DNA of 64,000 nt from Alcanivorax sp. REN37 (GTDB taxonomy: Bacteria; Pseudomonadota; Gammaproteobacteria; Pseudomonadales; Alcanivoracaceae): contig NZ_JBGCUO010000001.1 in NCBI RefSeq assembly GCF_041102775.1, positions 1,178,001 to 1,242,000 of the forward strand, written 5' to 3'. The translations under genes and the position numbers were made by a program. Of the stretch, positions 1-8,704 are shown one piece after another. Numbering within the stretch: position 1 is the stretch's first letter; each line of letters starts with the position of its first letter. The notes under the pieces are model-generated. The model ran no database searches. It saw only the letters and a list, made by a program, of their open reading frames with translations, and was not told the DNA's origin.

Positions 1-133
1 CAGTGGGGTAGTCAGTGCCCAGGCGGTACCAGCTTTTGCCGTCGAACAGGGCCAGTTCTGACTTGCGCGGCCGGTAGTAGAAGGCACCGTGTTTGAACGC
101 CCACCGCCGCGGCAGCGCACCGCGCTTACCCAT
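1..133 (-). CDS. int: Phage tyrosine integrase, N-terminal part only
   Basis: The start codon lies at 131-133 and the gene runs off the left window edge, leaving 44 codons. The visible residues begin MGKRGALPRRW and continue with an aromatic, basic segment (HGAFYYRPR, then SWYRLGTDYP), the usual look of the N-terminal arm-binding region of phage integrases that excise and insert the prophage. It overlaps the end of the DUF4224 gene by 8 bases (ATGGGTAA), the common excisionase-like/integrase pairing. The catalytic domain is outside the window, so activity cannot be judged. The attachment site is expected further left. Confidence 0.75.
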   Translation of the reverse strand, partial: MGKRGALPRRWAFKHGAFYYRPRKSELALFDGKSWYRLGTDYPT

Positions 134-341
134 TGAGGAATTCCAGGTTCACGCTGCCGCGCGACTCTTGGGGCTGCGTTTTAATGCCCAATGAGGTGTT
201 CACGGCATCGCGGGTGACAACGGGTTTTCCGTCCGGGCGTTCGCCGAAGGGCACACCCATCAGACGCAAGGCTTCACGCTGGGCGGCGCTGTGTTTCTTG
301 CCGGTCAGCTTGATCAGCTCTGTGTGGTCGAGAATGAACAT
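126..341 (-). CDS. DUF4224 small phage protein (excisionase-like)
   Basis: This 71-residue protein begins MFILDHTELIKLTGKK and contains ALRLMGVPFGERPDGKPVV, matching the short DUF4224 proteins that sit immediately upstream of phage integrases in Pseudomonas-type prophages. The fold resembles a winged-helix excisionase, so a role in directing recombination is likely but inferred. It is the penultimate gene of the leftward early operon, between ssb and the integrase it overlaps. Confidence 0.8.
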   Translation of the reverse strand: MFILDHTELIKLTGKKHSAAQREALRLMGVPFGERPDGKPVVTRDAVNTSLGIKTQPQESRGSVNLEFLNG

Positions 342-413
342 CGCCGTCGGTCCTAAGAGTGATTGAAGAGAGGGCCGGTGTTATTTGCGCCACCGCCGGC
401 TGGGCTGAACCGG

Positions 414-953
414 TTAGAACGGTATGTCGTCGTCGAAGTCGTTCGCCTTCAAAGGCGGAGTTGTTGAACCATCGCGCGCCGCCTGATAGGCGTTCGAGTC
501 GCGCTGTGGGCGTGCGAAGCCGCCGGCACCGGCGCCATCGCCGTCAAAGCCGTTAGGTTGCTGGTCACGGGCATGCCCGCCGCCAAATCCACCACCAGCT
601 CTAGAGCTGCCTTCACCGCGGCCGTCCAGCATCTGCATTTCGCTGGCAACGATCTCGGTGGTGTAGCGGTCTTGACCATCCTGACCCTGCCACTTGCGGG
701 TGCGCAGCGAGCCCTCGACGTACACCTTGCTGCCCTTCTTCAGGTACTCACCGGCAATCTCAGCCAAGCGATTGAAGAACACCACCCGGTGCCATTCAGT
801 GCGTTCCTGCATCTGCCCGCTGTTTTTGTCCTTCCAGCTTTCACTGGTGGCCAGGCTGACGTTGGTGACAGCGCCCCCGTTGGGCATGAAACGGGTTTCC
901 GGGTCCTGGCCCAGGTTGCCGATCAAGATGACTTTATTGATGCCGCGCGCCAT
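414..953 (-). CDS. ssb: Single-stranded DNA-binding protein, phage-encoded
   Basis: The 179-residue product has the classical SSB layout. The OB-fold covers roughly residues 1-110 ([19 protein letters not shown], then [19 protein letters not shown]). A glycine-rich linker follows, and the acidic tail ends in DDDIPF, the tip that docks RecO, PriA, exonucleases and other partners. SSB coats single strands during phage replication and recombination. Its place behind the exonuclease and Bet genes in one tightly packed leftward operon makes it the phage copy rather than the host one. The start overlaps the previous stop by one base (TAATG). Confidence 0.95.
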   Translation of the reverse strand: MARGINKVILIGNLGQDPETRFMPNGGAVTNVSLATSESWKDKNSGQMQERTEWHRVVFFNRLAEIAGEYLKKGSKVYVEGSLRTRKWQGQDGQDRYTTEIVASEMQMLDGRGEGSSRAGGGFGGGHARDQQPNGFDGDGAGAGGFARPQRDSNAYQAARDGSTTPPLKANDFDDDIPF

Positions 954-1156
954 TACTCACCCCCTGCCGCACGGGCGGCGCACTGGCAACGCTTTACATC
1001 TATCGACCACACACCGGAAAAATACGGCTGCACAGTGCATCCCCGGAAAAGCCAGGCCCCCAAAATACGGCCGACACCATCGGCGCCCGCATCGGTAGCG
1101 CCGACCACCGCCCCGCATTGGCAAATGGCTACAAATCCAGACGGCTTCTCTCTCAC
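953..1156 (-). CDS. Small Cys-containing phage protein, unknown function
   Basis: A 67-residue protein starting with GTG (GTGA overlap with the stop of the preceding gene). It contains [15 protein letters not shown] and [13 protein letters not shown], a pattern I recognise from short conserved proteins in early operons of Pseudomonas-like phages. The function is not known. Paired cysteines (CQC, CQC) hint at a metal-binding or structural role. Start and stop overlaps with both neighbours support it as a real, translationally coupled gene. Confidence 0.6.
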   Translation of the reverse strand: MREKPSGFVAICQCGAVVGATDAGADGVGRILGAWLFRGCTVQPYFSGVWSIDVKRCQCAARAAGGE

Positions 1157-1713
1157 TTCTCACCCCCTGCCGCACGGGCGGCATCAGACAACGCGTTCTG
1201 AATCGGACCCAGCTTCTCCATAATCTGCTCAGCCCACGGCTCCCACTCAGGGTCTGGGCTACCACAGCACTCCGTCCCGGTTTGGCCACAGCACACCAGA
1301 TATGCAGACTGGTATGCGTCTTGCAAAACGTCCTGCACCGCTTCCAACGCCACCACCACCACGGAAGCCATTAGCGCATCCCGCTCTTCCCGCAACTTTC
1401 TCACAGACTCAGCCTGATCCGTGTTCCACTTATCTGCATATTCGCCTCTGCGAGTGAGTTCCGGATCAGGGTTTCTCGCCGCAACTCCGCAGGTAATAAC
1501 GCGGTGCATATTCAGCTCGGCCTCGGCCTTGTAGGAATCGCGCTCCGCCTCTAGCTCACTAATCTCTGCCTTCAACCTCTCCCTGTCAGCCAGCACTGCG
1601 GAGCGGGCGTATTCGTTCATTTGCACGTCGGTGAAAACAGCCTCATCGTGACCGGCCAGATTGTGTTTTTTGAAACCTGCCGGCAGCTCCGGCAGCTTGA
1701 TGTCGTCAGTCAT
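1153..1713 (-). CDS. Phage early-operon protein with coiled coil, unknown function
   Basis: I place the start at the ATG at 1711-1713 (MTDDIKLPELPAGFKK). The longer open frame upstream is arginine-rich junk that lies over the next gene. The 186-residue product has a charged helical stretch around residues 45-75 (LADRERLKAEISELEAERD) that should form a coiled coil, and a Cys-rich patch (VCCGQTGTECCG) near residue 145. Such proteins are common in recombination operons of temperate phages, without an assigned role. It overlaps the upstream gene by 8 bases. Confidence 0.65.
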   Translation of the reverse strand: MTDDIKLPELPAGFKKHNLAGHDEAVFTDVQMNEYARSAVLADRERLKAEISELEAERDSYKAEAELNMHRVITCGVAARNPDPELTRRGEYADKWNTDQAESVRKLREERDALMASVVVVALEAVQDVLQDAYQSAYLVCCGQTGTECCGSPDPEWEPWAEQIMEKLGPIQNALSDAARAAGGEK

Positions 1714-1984
1714 GGCTGGTCTCCTTCTCTGCGGACAGCTTCGCAACCTGCTCGCGGATAGGGCGCATGAATTGCACGTCAACGGTCGGGCGGACCAGCG
1801 GCTCAACTTCGGAGCACGGCCACGGGATGTCGGTTTCTCGGCAACGGTGCTGCCCCATCGCCTTGTCGCGCGAGAACTTCTCCGCTTCGTCCAGACGGGT
1901 TGTGTACCCGCCGCCACGTCGCCACCAAACCACGCAGTTGCCAACATAGTCCCGGCTGTCCTGCAGATAGAATTGATCAGTCAT
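1706..1984 (-). CDS. Small phage protein of the QFYLQDSRDYVGN type
   Basis: The start is set at the ATG at 1982-1984, giving 92 residues beginning MTDQFYLQDSRDYVGNCVVW. Similar short proteins with FYLQDSR-YVGN and a DTDIPWP-like motif are widespread in prophage early operons; no function is established. The upstream part of the open frame overlaps the neighbouring gene and is unlikely to be translated. Overlaps on both sides fit an operon with coupled translation. Confidence 0.65.
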   Translation of the reverse strand: MTDQFYLQDSRDYVGNCVVWWRRGGGYTTRLDEAEKFSRDKAMGQHRCRETDIPWPCSEVEPLVRPTVDVQFMRPIREQVAKLSAEKETSHD

Positions 1985-2467
1985 GTCTGGCCTCTTGCTT
2001 GGCAGCGCCTTCATCGAACATGCCGCGAGTTGCCTCGCGCTCGGCATCAATATTGGTGAGGCCGTGAGACACCAGGGCGCACTGGACGAATCCGAGCCAG
2101 CGGTGGGCCTTGGCGGGCGATAATGTAGGAATCTGCTTCAGCATCTGCAGGATGTGCCACAGCGGTGGAAGCCCGGAACGGGAAGTGTCGGCCTGCGCCG
2201 CAACAATGGTTGGATGCTTATCCAGCAGCATTTGGGCGTATCGCTGGCACGCTTGCTCAATTCCGGCACTGCTGACCACCGGCGGAGCGCAAGGCGGCAC
2301 CGGGGCGGCGGCTATCATCGCGCGGTAGCGGCTATCAAAGTCGACGCACTGGACACCGGTATGCGTTACCCACGTCATGGCACCGTGCTCGTTGTCTGCT
2401 CGAAATGTTGCAGCCATAAGCGGAGTGGGTTCTGCAGGCACCAGCTGCCATCCAGTTGGAATGTTCA

Positions 2468-2468
<1 letters not shown>
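1977..2468 (-). CDS. Phage early-operon protein, unknown function
   Basis: A 163-residue protein starting MNIPTGWQLVPAEPTPLM, a beginning shared by many phage proteins whose N-terminal module is otherwise uncharacterised. I choose the ATG at 2466-2468 because it forms a TGATG junction with the stop of the exonuclease gene; a GTG three bases earlier is the alternative. The second half is mostly helical. Nothing in the sequence points to a catalytic role. Confidence 0.6.
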
Positions 2469-4131
<1,663 letters not shown>

Positions 4132-4135
<4 letters not shown>

Positions 4136-4926
4136 GCCTGATCTCCCTGGGTAGTTGCGACTTCCAGCAGCGCAGAGCGCTGGCCCGGCGTAAGTTCGTA
4201 GCGCGTCTGGAGCATGGAAATGATCTGCTCGGCAGGACGCTGGCCGGATTCAACGACCGCTGCGTACTTTTCGATCTGCTCTTCCGGGCACGCAGGTAGG
4301 GCCTTTGCCTGCTCGCGTACAACCTGGGCGGCGCCCATGTCCCTCTCGGACTGCTCAGCGATGCGCCCGGCCTCGTCTTCGTCAAAGATGCCGACAAAGC
4401 CGAATGCCAAGCGGGCGCACTGGATCATGGCCTTGTGCCGCAAGAAGCGCTTTGTGTGGGTCTGCCACGGCCCCTTCATGCCCTCTTTGAAAGGGGCCCG
4501 GTAAACCTCGTCCAGGTACTCGCGAACCACAATCGGGCGGCCTCGGTCTTTCCGATACATCACGCACTCAACCCACTCATGGCTCGGTGCAGATGCGCCG
4601 GGCGGCGTTACAAGCGCGTCGCTGTAACGGAATTCCATGCCGTCAAATTCCGGATGCCCGTTGATGATTCGGCTCCAACCGTCCACACCTACGACTGGGA
4701 CGATTCCGTTCTGCTTGTCGGGGAACGCATAAATCTCACGAGTGAAGGGGTTCAGTCGGTACTGATCCGCCACCACCAGGAGAGCCATCATTTGCTCATT
4801 GCTTGGCGCAGATCCGTCGCGCTGCTTGAAAGCGGTGGCTTTCAACGTCTCAAACATCTTGTTTGGATCTACCGCGTAGCGGTCACCAAATTTCGCCAGC
4901 AGACTGGGCTTTGCTTGTGCGTTCAT
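4132..4926 (-). CDS. bet: Phage recombination protein Bet (RecT family)
   Basis: A 264-residue annealing protein of the RecT/Bet family: QYRLNPFTREIYAFPDK followed by VPVVGVDGWSRIIN is the family hallmark, and GPWQTHTKRFLRHKAMIQCARLAFG is the conserved C-terminal core. It anneals complementary single strands made by the adjacent exonuclease, driving phage recombination. Length is normal. The start overlaps the upstream small gene by ATGA and its stop overlaps the exonuclease start, so the pair is translationally coupled. Confidence 0.93.
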
Positions 4927-5102
4927 GGCAGCGTGACCTCCTTGGTCAACTTGAAAGTGATGCGCTCAAAAAGGGACATCCCTGTCCGCTGCGAACCGAG
5001 CGCAATCGGTTTCCGGTTTTCCAGGCTGGCGATGGTGTAGTCGCGCTCAGCCTGCAGAATCAAAATCTCGTGGCGAGGCCGCCGGGTGGCCATTTGCTTC
5101 AT
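4923..5102 (-). CDS. 59-residue phage early protein, unknown function
   Basis: An open frame too short for usual cut-offs but placed exactly between two genes. ATG at 5100-5102 overlaps the upstream stop (ATGA), and its own TGA at 4923-4925 overlaps the bet start (ATGA). The protein begins MKQMATRRPRHEILILQ and ends KLTKEVTLP. It is basic, with no recognisable domain. A GGAGG-like sequence inside its last codons would serve as the bet ribosome binding site. Confidence 0.65.
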   Translation of the reverse strand: MKQMATRRPRHEILILQAERDYTIASLENRKPIALGSQRTGMSLFERITFKLTKEVTLP

Positions 5103-5515
5103 GCCTTCAGCTCCATCTGTCGTTCGAATTGTTCTTCGGCCAGCAGGTAGGCCGCGTAGTCATCAGCAAGCGGGGAGAGCAGGGCGCGGGCCTCATTGGC
5201 GAGGCACTCATGCCAGCGCTTTTCGAGCGACGCGGAGACCTCGCGGCGAGTCGTCCACTGCCGGGCAATTTCGGAAACAAGCTCGGCGCCCTTGCCGCAG
5301 TCAGTCTCTGCCTCGTGGAACAGCTGCTCGAAAGTCACGCCTGCCTTGCGACCGCAGTGATGGCGCCAAGTAACGTCTTCGCCGGCGCACAGATCGCTGA
5401 TCGAGTCCTCCAGCCACCGCTGGCCTTCGCGCGTGTCGAGAAAAGCAGCGGGCGCTTCCGGCGGGGTCAGGTTGCGGAGTTCCCAGTTCGCTTGTGCGGT
5501 AGTGAAGTTGGTCAT
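5099..5515 (-). CDS. First gene of leftward early operon, unknown function
   Basis: A 138-residue acidic, helical protein beginning MTNFTTAQANWELRNLTPPE. The ATG at 5513-5515 follows a GGAG ribosome site and is preferred over an upstream in-frame start. It is the promoter-proximal gene of the pL-like operon, a position often used by phage proteins that modify host or recombination functions. No family is recognised from its sequence. Confidence 0.6.
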   Translation of the reverse strand: MTNFTTAQANWELRNLTPPEAPAAFLDTREGQRWLEDSISDLCAGEDVTWRHHCGRKAGVTFEQLFHEAETDCGKGAELVSEIARQWTTRREVSASLEKRWHECLANEARALLSPLADDYAAYLLAEEQFERQMELKA

Positions 5516-5539
5516 GTCTGTCTCCAAGCCAGTGACCAA

Positions 5540-5600
5540 ACAATACCGGCGGTTATCATTACAGTCAACACCGGCGGTTATATTTGTGTTTGAACCGGTT
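5540..5600 (-). promoter_or_regulatory. pL-like promoter with CI operators
   Basis: On the minus strand TTGACT (5563-5568) and TATTGT (5540-5545) are separated by exactly 17 bases. One ACCGNCGGT palindrome (5545-5553) lies inside the spacer and a second (5570-5578) just upstream of the -35; AACCGGTT at 5593-5600 is a related third site. The same palindrome occurs in the rightward promoter near 7,880, so these are almost certainly repressor-binding sites. Confidence 0.8.
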
Positions 5601-5712
5601 GTTCCATCAAACTGCCGCCTAGCGGCGCACGCTTGAACAGCCCATCGCTACGGGCTAACTAAGCCTTATGTCTCGCAGGGGGGCGGGGCAGGACTGATCA
5701 ATGGAGCTTGAT

Positions 5713-6012
5713 ATGCAAGGAATAGCGAGACTGCTGGCAGCACTGCTGCTTGTCGTGTCTGCGGCAGCCTGGGGCGACGGTGTGCCGGGTCAGGAGCTGA
5801 GCCCGGTCGATGCGCTCATTGAGTACACCGAGGCGTCGTTGTTTGACGCAGTGAGCGAGACGGAATGCGCAGAAGCGGCGGAAGGTCAGGCAGACATTGA
5901 GCTGGCCGCCGGCTGCTGCAAGATCTGCAGGACGGGGAAGGCATGTGGTAACTCATGCATCAGCAGGAACTACAGCTGCAGTCGACCAAGGGGGTGTGCC
6001 TGTGATGGATGA
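5713..6012 (+). CDS. Small secreted Cys-rich protein
   Basis: I start at the ATG at 5713 (MQGIARLLAALLLVV), six bases after GGAG; an in-frame ATG at 5701 is possible. A signal peptide ends near AAAWG. The C-terminal third holds eight cysteines in the pattern CCKICRTGKACGNSC...C...GCAC, which resembles a small conserved bacterial family with KACGxSCI-type motifs and no assigned function. It should be exported and disulfide- or metal-stabilised. It lies between the two phage operators and runs opposite to its flanking operons, so it may be a lysogenic-conversion gene. Confidence 0.7.
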   Translation: MQGIARLLAALLLVVSAAAWGDGVPGQELSPVDALIEYTEASLFDAVSETECAEAAEGQADIELAAGCCKICRTGKACGNSCISRNYSCSRPRGCACDG

Positions 6013-6310
6013 GATGCGGATGCACTGGACTGCGTGGGTCATGCACGCAGTGCCTCTAGTGATTGCCCTTGTTCTGTGGTTAATGGCGCCGAGCCCAGGT
6101 CAGCTAGCTGAGGCTGCGGCGGCAGACATCCTCAACACCGTGGCGCTTGGATTCGCTGTTGCAGGGTCTGTCTGGTTCTTATGCTCAGCCTGGCGGGTGT
6201 GGCGCTTCTTCACTGCTGAAGAGCCAGTAGAGCCTGATGGCTGCCGGGTGTGCTGTGGGCCAGTGATGGATATGACCCGGAGATGCTTGGTTTGCGGGAG
6301 TGGGCGTTAG
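6005..6310 (+). CDS. Two-helix membrane protein with Cys-rich tail
   Basis: A 101-residue protein beginning at the ATG at 6005 and overlapping the secreted Cys-rich gene by 8 bases. Two hydrophobic segments (AVPLVIALVLWLMA, then ILNTVALGFAVAGSVWFL) are followed by a cytoplasmic tail with CRVCCG...CLVCG, a plausible zinc-binding knuckle. Function unknown. Coupling with the upstream gene suggests the pair work together, perhaps in the envelope. Confidence 0.6.
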   Translation: MDEMRMHWTAWVMHAVPLVIALVLWLMAPSPGQLAEAAAADILNTVALGFAVAGSVWFLCSAWRVWRFFTAEEPVEPDGCRVCCGPVMDMTRRCLVCGSGR

Positions 6311-6315
6311 GAATG

Positions 6316-6337
6316 AAAAGGCCCGCCGAGGCGGGCC
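6316..6337 (-). terminator. Intrinsic terminator of the cI operon
   Basis: GGCCCGCC (6320-6327) and GGCGGGCC (6330-6337) form an 8-bp stem with a very tight loop; reading leftward it is followed by TTTT. It lies 17 bases past the last minus-strand gene of the repressor operon. Confidence 0.75.
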
Positions 6338-6353
6338 GTAACATACTATGTGG

Positions 6354-6689
6354 CTACTTGAGGAGTCTCGCAGCGCCAAATGATATAGCGGCGATTATCC
6401 CCATGGCGGGCAGAACGATGGCAACGAACCATTTGATGATGCTCGACTCGAGCTGGGAGACATCGGCCTTAGTGGCCCCATGAGTACCAACGGATTCCAC
6501 CTTCGCTTCGATACTTGCGAGCGAAATGCGAATGTCCGTCGTCAGTGACTCCAGGTGCTGAACTCTCTGTTCCATCTGGGTAAATCCTCCGCCTCCAGAG
6601 CCGCTGTTAGAGCCGCCCATACTGCGCCCTCGGCCCCGAGCCTCTGGGGGGCCGGGAAAGTTGGTGACATTGTTGTTATTGTGCGGCAT
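6354..6689 (-). CDS. Phage coiled-coil protein with C-terminal membrane anchor
   Basis: This 111-residue protein has a low-complexity Gly/Ser/Asn start (MPHNNNNVTNFPG, then GGSNSGSGGGG), a helical region around residues 38-80 (MEQRVQHLESLTTDIRISLASIEAKVE) expected to form a coiled coil, and one C-terminal membrane helix (FVAIVLPAMGIIAAISFGA). The shape is reminiscent of XhlA-type phage membrane proteins. Lying downstream of cI, like rex genes of lambda, it could be expressed in the lysogen; exclusion function is only inference. It overlaps the upstream gene by 14 bases. Confidence 0.65.
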   Translation of the reverse strand: MPHNNNNVTNFPGPPEARGRGRSMGGSNSGSGGGGFTQMEQRVQHLESLTTDIRISLASIEAKVESVGTHGATKADVSQLESSIIKWFVAIVLPAMGIIAAISFGAARLLK

Positions 6690-6969
6690 CAGGCTTAACC
6701 AATTCTGCTAGACCCTTAACGAGGGCGAAAGTTCTTATGTAGTGACAATTCGTACAGAACAAGACCAAGACAGGAAGCCCTGTTGCCATGAAATCCCCTA
6801 TCCCCCCGGCCCCATATGGCAATGAGTTACCGAAGTGGTGAGGACCATTTACTGCTAGCCAAGAGTCTTTTCCGCACACGGTACAACCGGCGTCCCCGCC
6901 TCGATCCTGAACCCATTGAAGGAACTTGTGTATATCAATCTGGGGGCTAGGGTCCTTTATATCACTCAT
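6676..6969 (-). CDS. Zinc-ribbon protein downstream of the repressor
   Basis: A 97-residue protein with two CxxC knuckles, CTVCG near residue 29 and CTNCHYIR near residue 72, separated by a Gly-rich segment. This matches a common family of small prophage/host proteins with a central variable part and a C-terminal FxCxNCxYxR motif. The exact function is unknown; zinc binding is likely. It follows cI by about 90 bases and overlaps the next gene, so it is probably transcribed from the repressor promoter. Confidence 0.65.
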   Translation of the reverse strand: MSDIKDPSPQIDIHKFLQWVQDRGGDAGCTVCGKDSWLAVNGPHHFGNSLPYGAGGIGDFMATGLPVLVLFCTNCHYIRTFALVKGLAELVKPDAAQ

Positions 6970-7058
6970 ATTTTACCCTTTGATTTTGACTAACGATAGA
7001 GCGGGAGGTTAGGGCGGGCAGTTTTGAATGTGTTCAGGGCGCCGGTATCAGAGCTAGC

Positions 7059-7826
7059 CTACCGAAGCGCTGACCACCAAAACACTCTCCCAATGACAAT
7101 CACCGCCGCAGCTTCCTCTGCGCCAAGATCCTCATCTTCCCACTCATCGCGATTGATGCTGCGCAGGCGCAAGCCTTCCTGCTTCAGGCGGTAAAGCTGC
7201 TTCACACGTAGCTCACCGTTGTGATTGATCGCGTAGATGTCACCGTCTTTGATCGCTTTGTCCGCGGTGTTCACACCTACCGTTGCACCGTCAGGCAGCA
7301 TGGGCTCCATCGAGTTGCCCATGACCATCACACAGACTGCGCATTCCGGCTGCACACCAACCTTGCGCAGAGTGCTCTTGCTGAAGCGCAGCTTCATGCC
7401 GTCGAAGTCTTCTGAGCCAGGCTCAAGGCCGGCGCCGGCAGCGAGGCACACAGTCTTCAACAACGGAAGCTCGACGTCATCATCGTGCAGAGGGGTGGTG
7501 TCGTCCCACGGATCAAGTGCGCCGACGATCTTGGCTTCAGCTGGGCGAGCATTGGCGAGAGAGCGGTGCTCCGCAGCAAGCCTAGGACTGAAGTCAGAGA
7601 TGTCTGCGCCCAGAAACTTCGCAAAACCAAGGGCGGCCGAGAGGTTCAGCCTATTGCGGCCATTGAGGTAATGGCTGACAGCGGCTTGTGAAATGCCAAG
7701 CGCGTCGCCTGCCGCCGACTGAGTCAACGACATCCCCTCTTTGCGTTTTCTTTCCCACAGTGACTTCAGGGACCGGCATTCAGCCGCCTCATCTTCAGTC
7801 AGCGGGCGCTTTCTCTCTTCGCTCAT
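7059..7826 (-). CDS. CI-like phage repressor (HTH plus S24 peptidase)
   Basis: The 255-residue protein has an N-terminal helix-turn-helix (residues 33-60, SLTQSAAGDALGISQAAVSH) and a C-terminal LexA-type S24 domain. The serine nucleophile is S172 in GNSMEPM and the lysine K209 in ELRVKQLY. An Ala-Gly cleavage site sits at 130-131 (LAAGAG). It should hold the prophage silent by binding the ACCGNCGGT operators and be inactivated by RecA-stimulated self-cleavage during SOS. All key residues are intact although the phage itself is badly deleted. Confidence 0.93.
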   Translation of the reverse strand: MSEERKRPLTEDEAAECRSLKSLWERKRKEGMSLTQSAAGDALGISQAAVSHYLNGRNRLNLSAALGFAKFLGADISDFSPRLAAEHRSLANARPAEAKIVGALDPWDDTTPLHDDDVELPLLKTVCLAAGAGLEPGSEDFDGMKLRFSKSTLRKVGVQPECAVCVMVMGNSMEPMLPDGATVGVNTADKAIKDGDIYAINHNGELRVKQLYRLKQEGLRLRSINRDEWEDEDLGAEEAAAVIVIGRVFWWSALR

Positions 7827-7850
7827 GCGCGAAGCGTATAGCCGGAGGTT

Positions 7851-7902
7851 ATGCGAGGCAAAAACCGCCGGTATTGATAGGTTTCGAACCGCCGGTTATA
7901 TT
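7851..7902 (+). promoter_or_regulatory. pR-like promoter with CI/Cro operators
   Basis: TTGATA (7874-7879) and TATATT (7897-7902) are 17 bases apart. A perfect ACCGCCGGT palindrome lies in the spacer (7888-7896), a second at 7864-7872, and a variant GCCGGAGGT at 7851-7859 in front of the divergent cI start. The architecture mirrors the leftward promoter at 5540-5600. Confidence 0.82.
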
Positions 7903-7921
7903 GGCGCTGGAGGTAGAGCAT

Positions 7922-8128
7922 ATGCACAAGGTTTCCCTTGCCGACTTTGTCGCTGACAAAGGGCAGTCACATGCGGCGGCGCTGTTGGGTATGACACAGC
8001 CCGGTTTGAGTAAGGCCCTCAGAGCGGGCCGCGAGATCTATGTCACGGAAACGTCGACCGGCCGATTCATGGCGTCAGAAGTTCGACCTTTTCCATCGCA
8101 GCAGCGTCGAGAGCAGGCCACTGGCTGA
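7922..8128 (+). CDS. cro: Cro-like transcriptional regulator
   Basis: A 68-residue protein starting 11 bases after a strong GGAGG site. Residues 3-34 form a compact helix-turn-helix (VSLADFVADKGQSHAAALLGM, then TQPGLSKALRAG). Its size and position, first gene of the rightward operon and divergent from cI, are those of Cro, which shuts off cI transcription to allow lytic growth. The sequence is not close enough to lambda Cro to name by similarity alone. Confidence 0.78.
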   Translation: MHKVSLADFVADKGQSHAAALLGMTQPGLSKALRAGREIYVTETSTGRFMASEVRPFPSQQRREQATG

Positions 8129-8143
8129 TACGGGTGCACAGTA

Positions 8144-8704
8144 ATGGACGCAATCAACAGAATCTTGGGGCAAGTGCCACCCGCGGTGCGTGACAACGGC
8201 ACGGCGCGCGAGCGCCTGGAGGCGATTTGGCGGGCGCTTGGGTTCAGCCGGAGTGGGCTGCAAACCCGTGTCGCCGGCGACCTGGCCGAGCGCTGGGCAG
8301 CGCGACATCAGTCGCCGCGGTTGCCGGTAGACGACCCTCGGGCCGCGCAGAAGCGGCTGGATCGGTGCTTGAACGGCGAAGTCGCCATGCCGCTGGACCT
8401 CGCAATGGATCTCATCGAAGTGCTGCCCGCCGAGTACAGAGCTGCAGCAGTGATGCTTGTGTTTCCGGCTGCTGCCCCGGCGCCCGCAGTTTCTGGCCTC
8501 GCTGCGGCGCTGGACGTAAACGCAGAAGCCGACGTGGTCACTGACCTTAACCGCTATGTGCTTGCGAAGACCGGCGGCAAGGGGATGAGTGCAGATCAGC
8601 TGGAGGCCATGGCAATCAGCTACGAAACCGAAGCTGAGACCTGCGTGGCCCTTGCGCGTGAGATCCGGGCGAAAGGCACAGCGCGGACAGGGGGTGCTTC
8701 ATGA
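8144..8704 (+). CDS. Phage protein in CII position, unknown function
   Basis: A 186-residue protein (MDAINRILGQVPPAVRDNG). The first 115 residues are helical and basic, including LDLAMDLIEVLPAEYR, as seen in several phage regulatory proteins encoded between cro and the replication genes. After an Ala/Pro linker comes a C-terminal helical part (GKGMSADQLEAMAIS...). Position suggests a CII-like regulator or a replication accessory protein; I cannot confirm either. It overlaps the next start by ATGA. Confidence 0.55.
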   Translation: MDAINRILGQVPPAVRDNGTARERLEAIWRALGFSRSGLQTRVAGDLAERWAARHQSPRLPVDDPRAAQKRLDRCLNGEVAMPLDLAMDLIEVLPAEYRAAAVMLVFPAAAPAPAVSGLAAALDVNAEADVVTDLNRYVLAKTGGKGMSADQLEAMAISYETEAETCVALAREIRAKGTARTGGAS

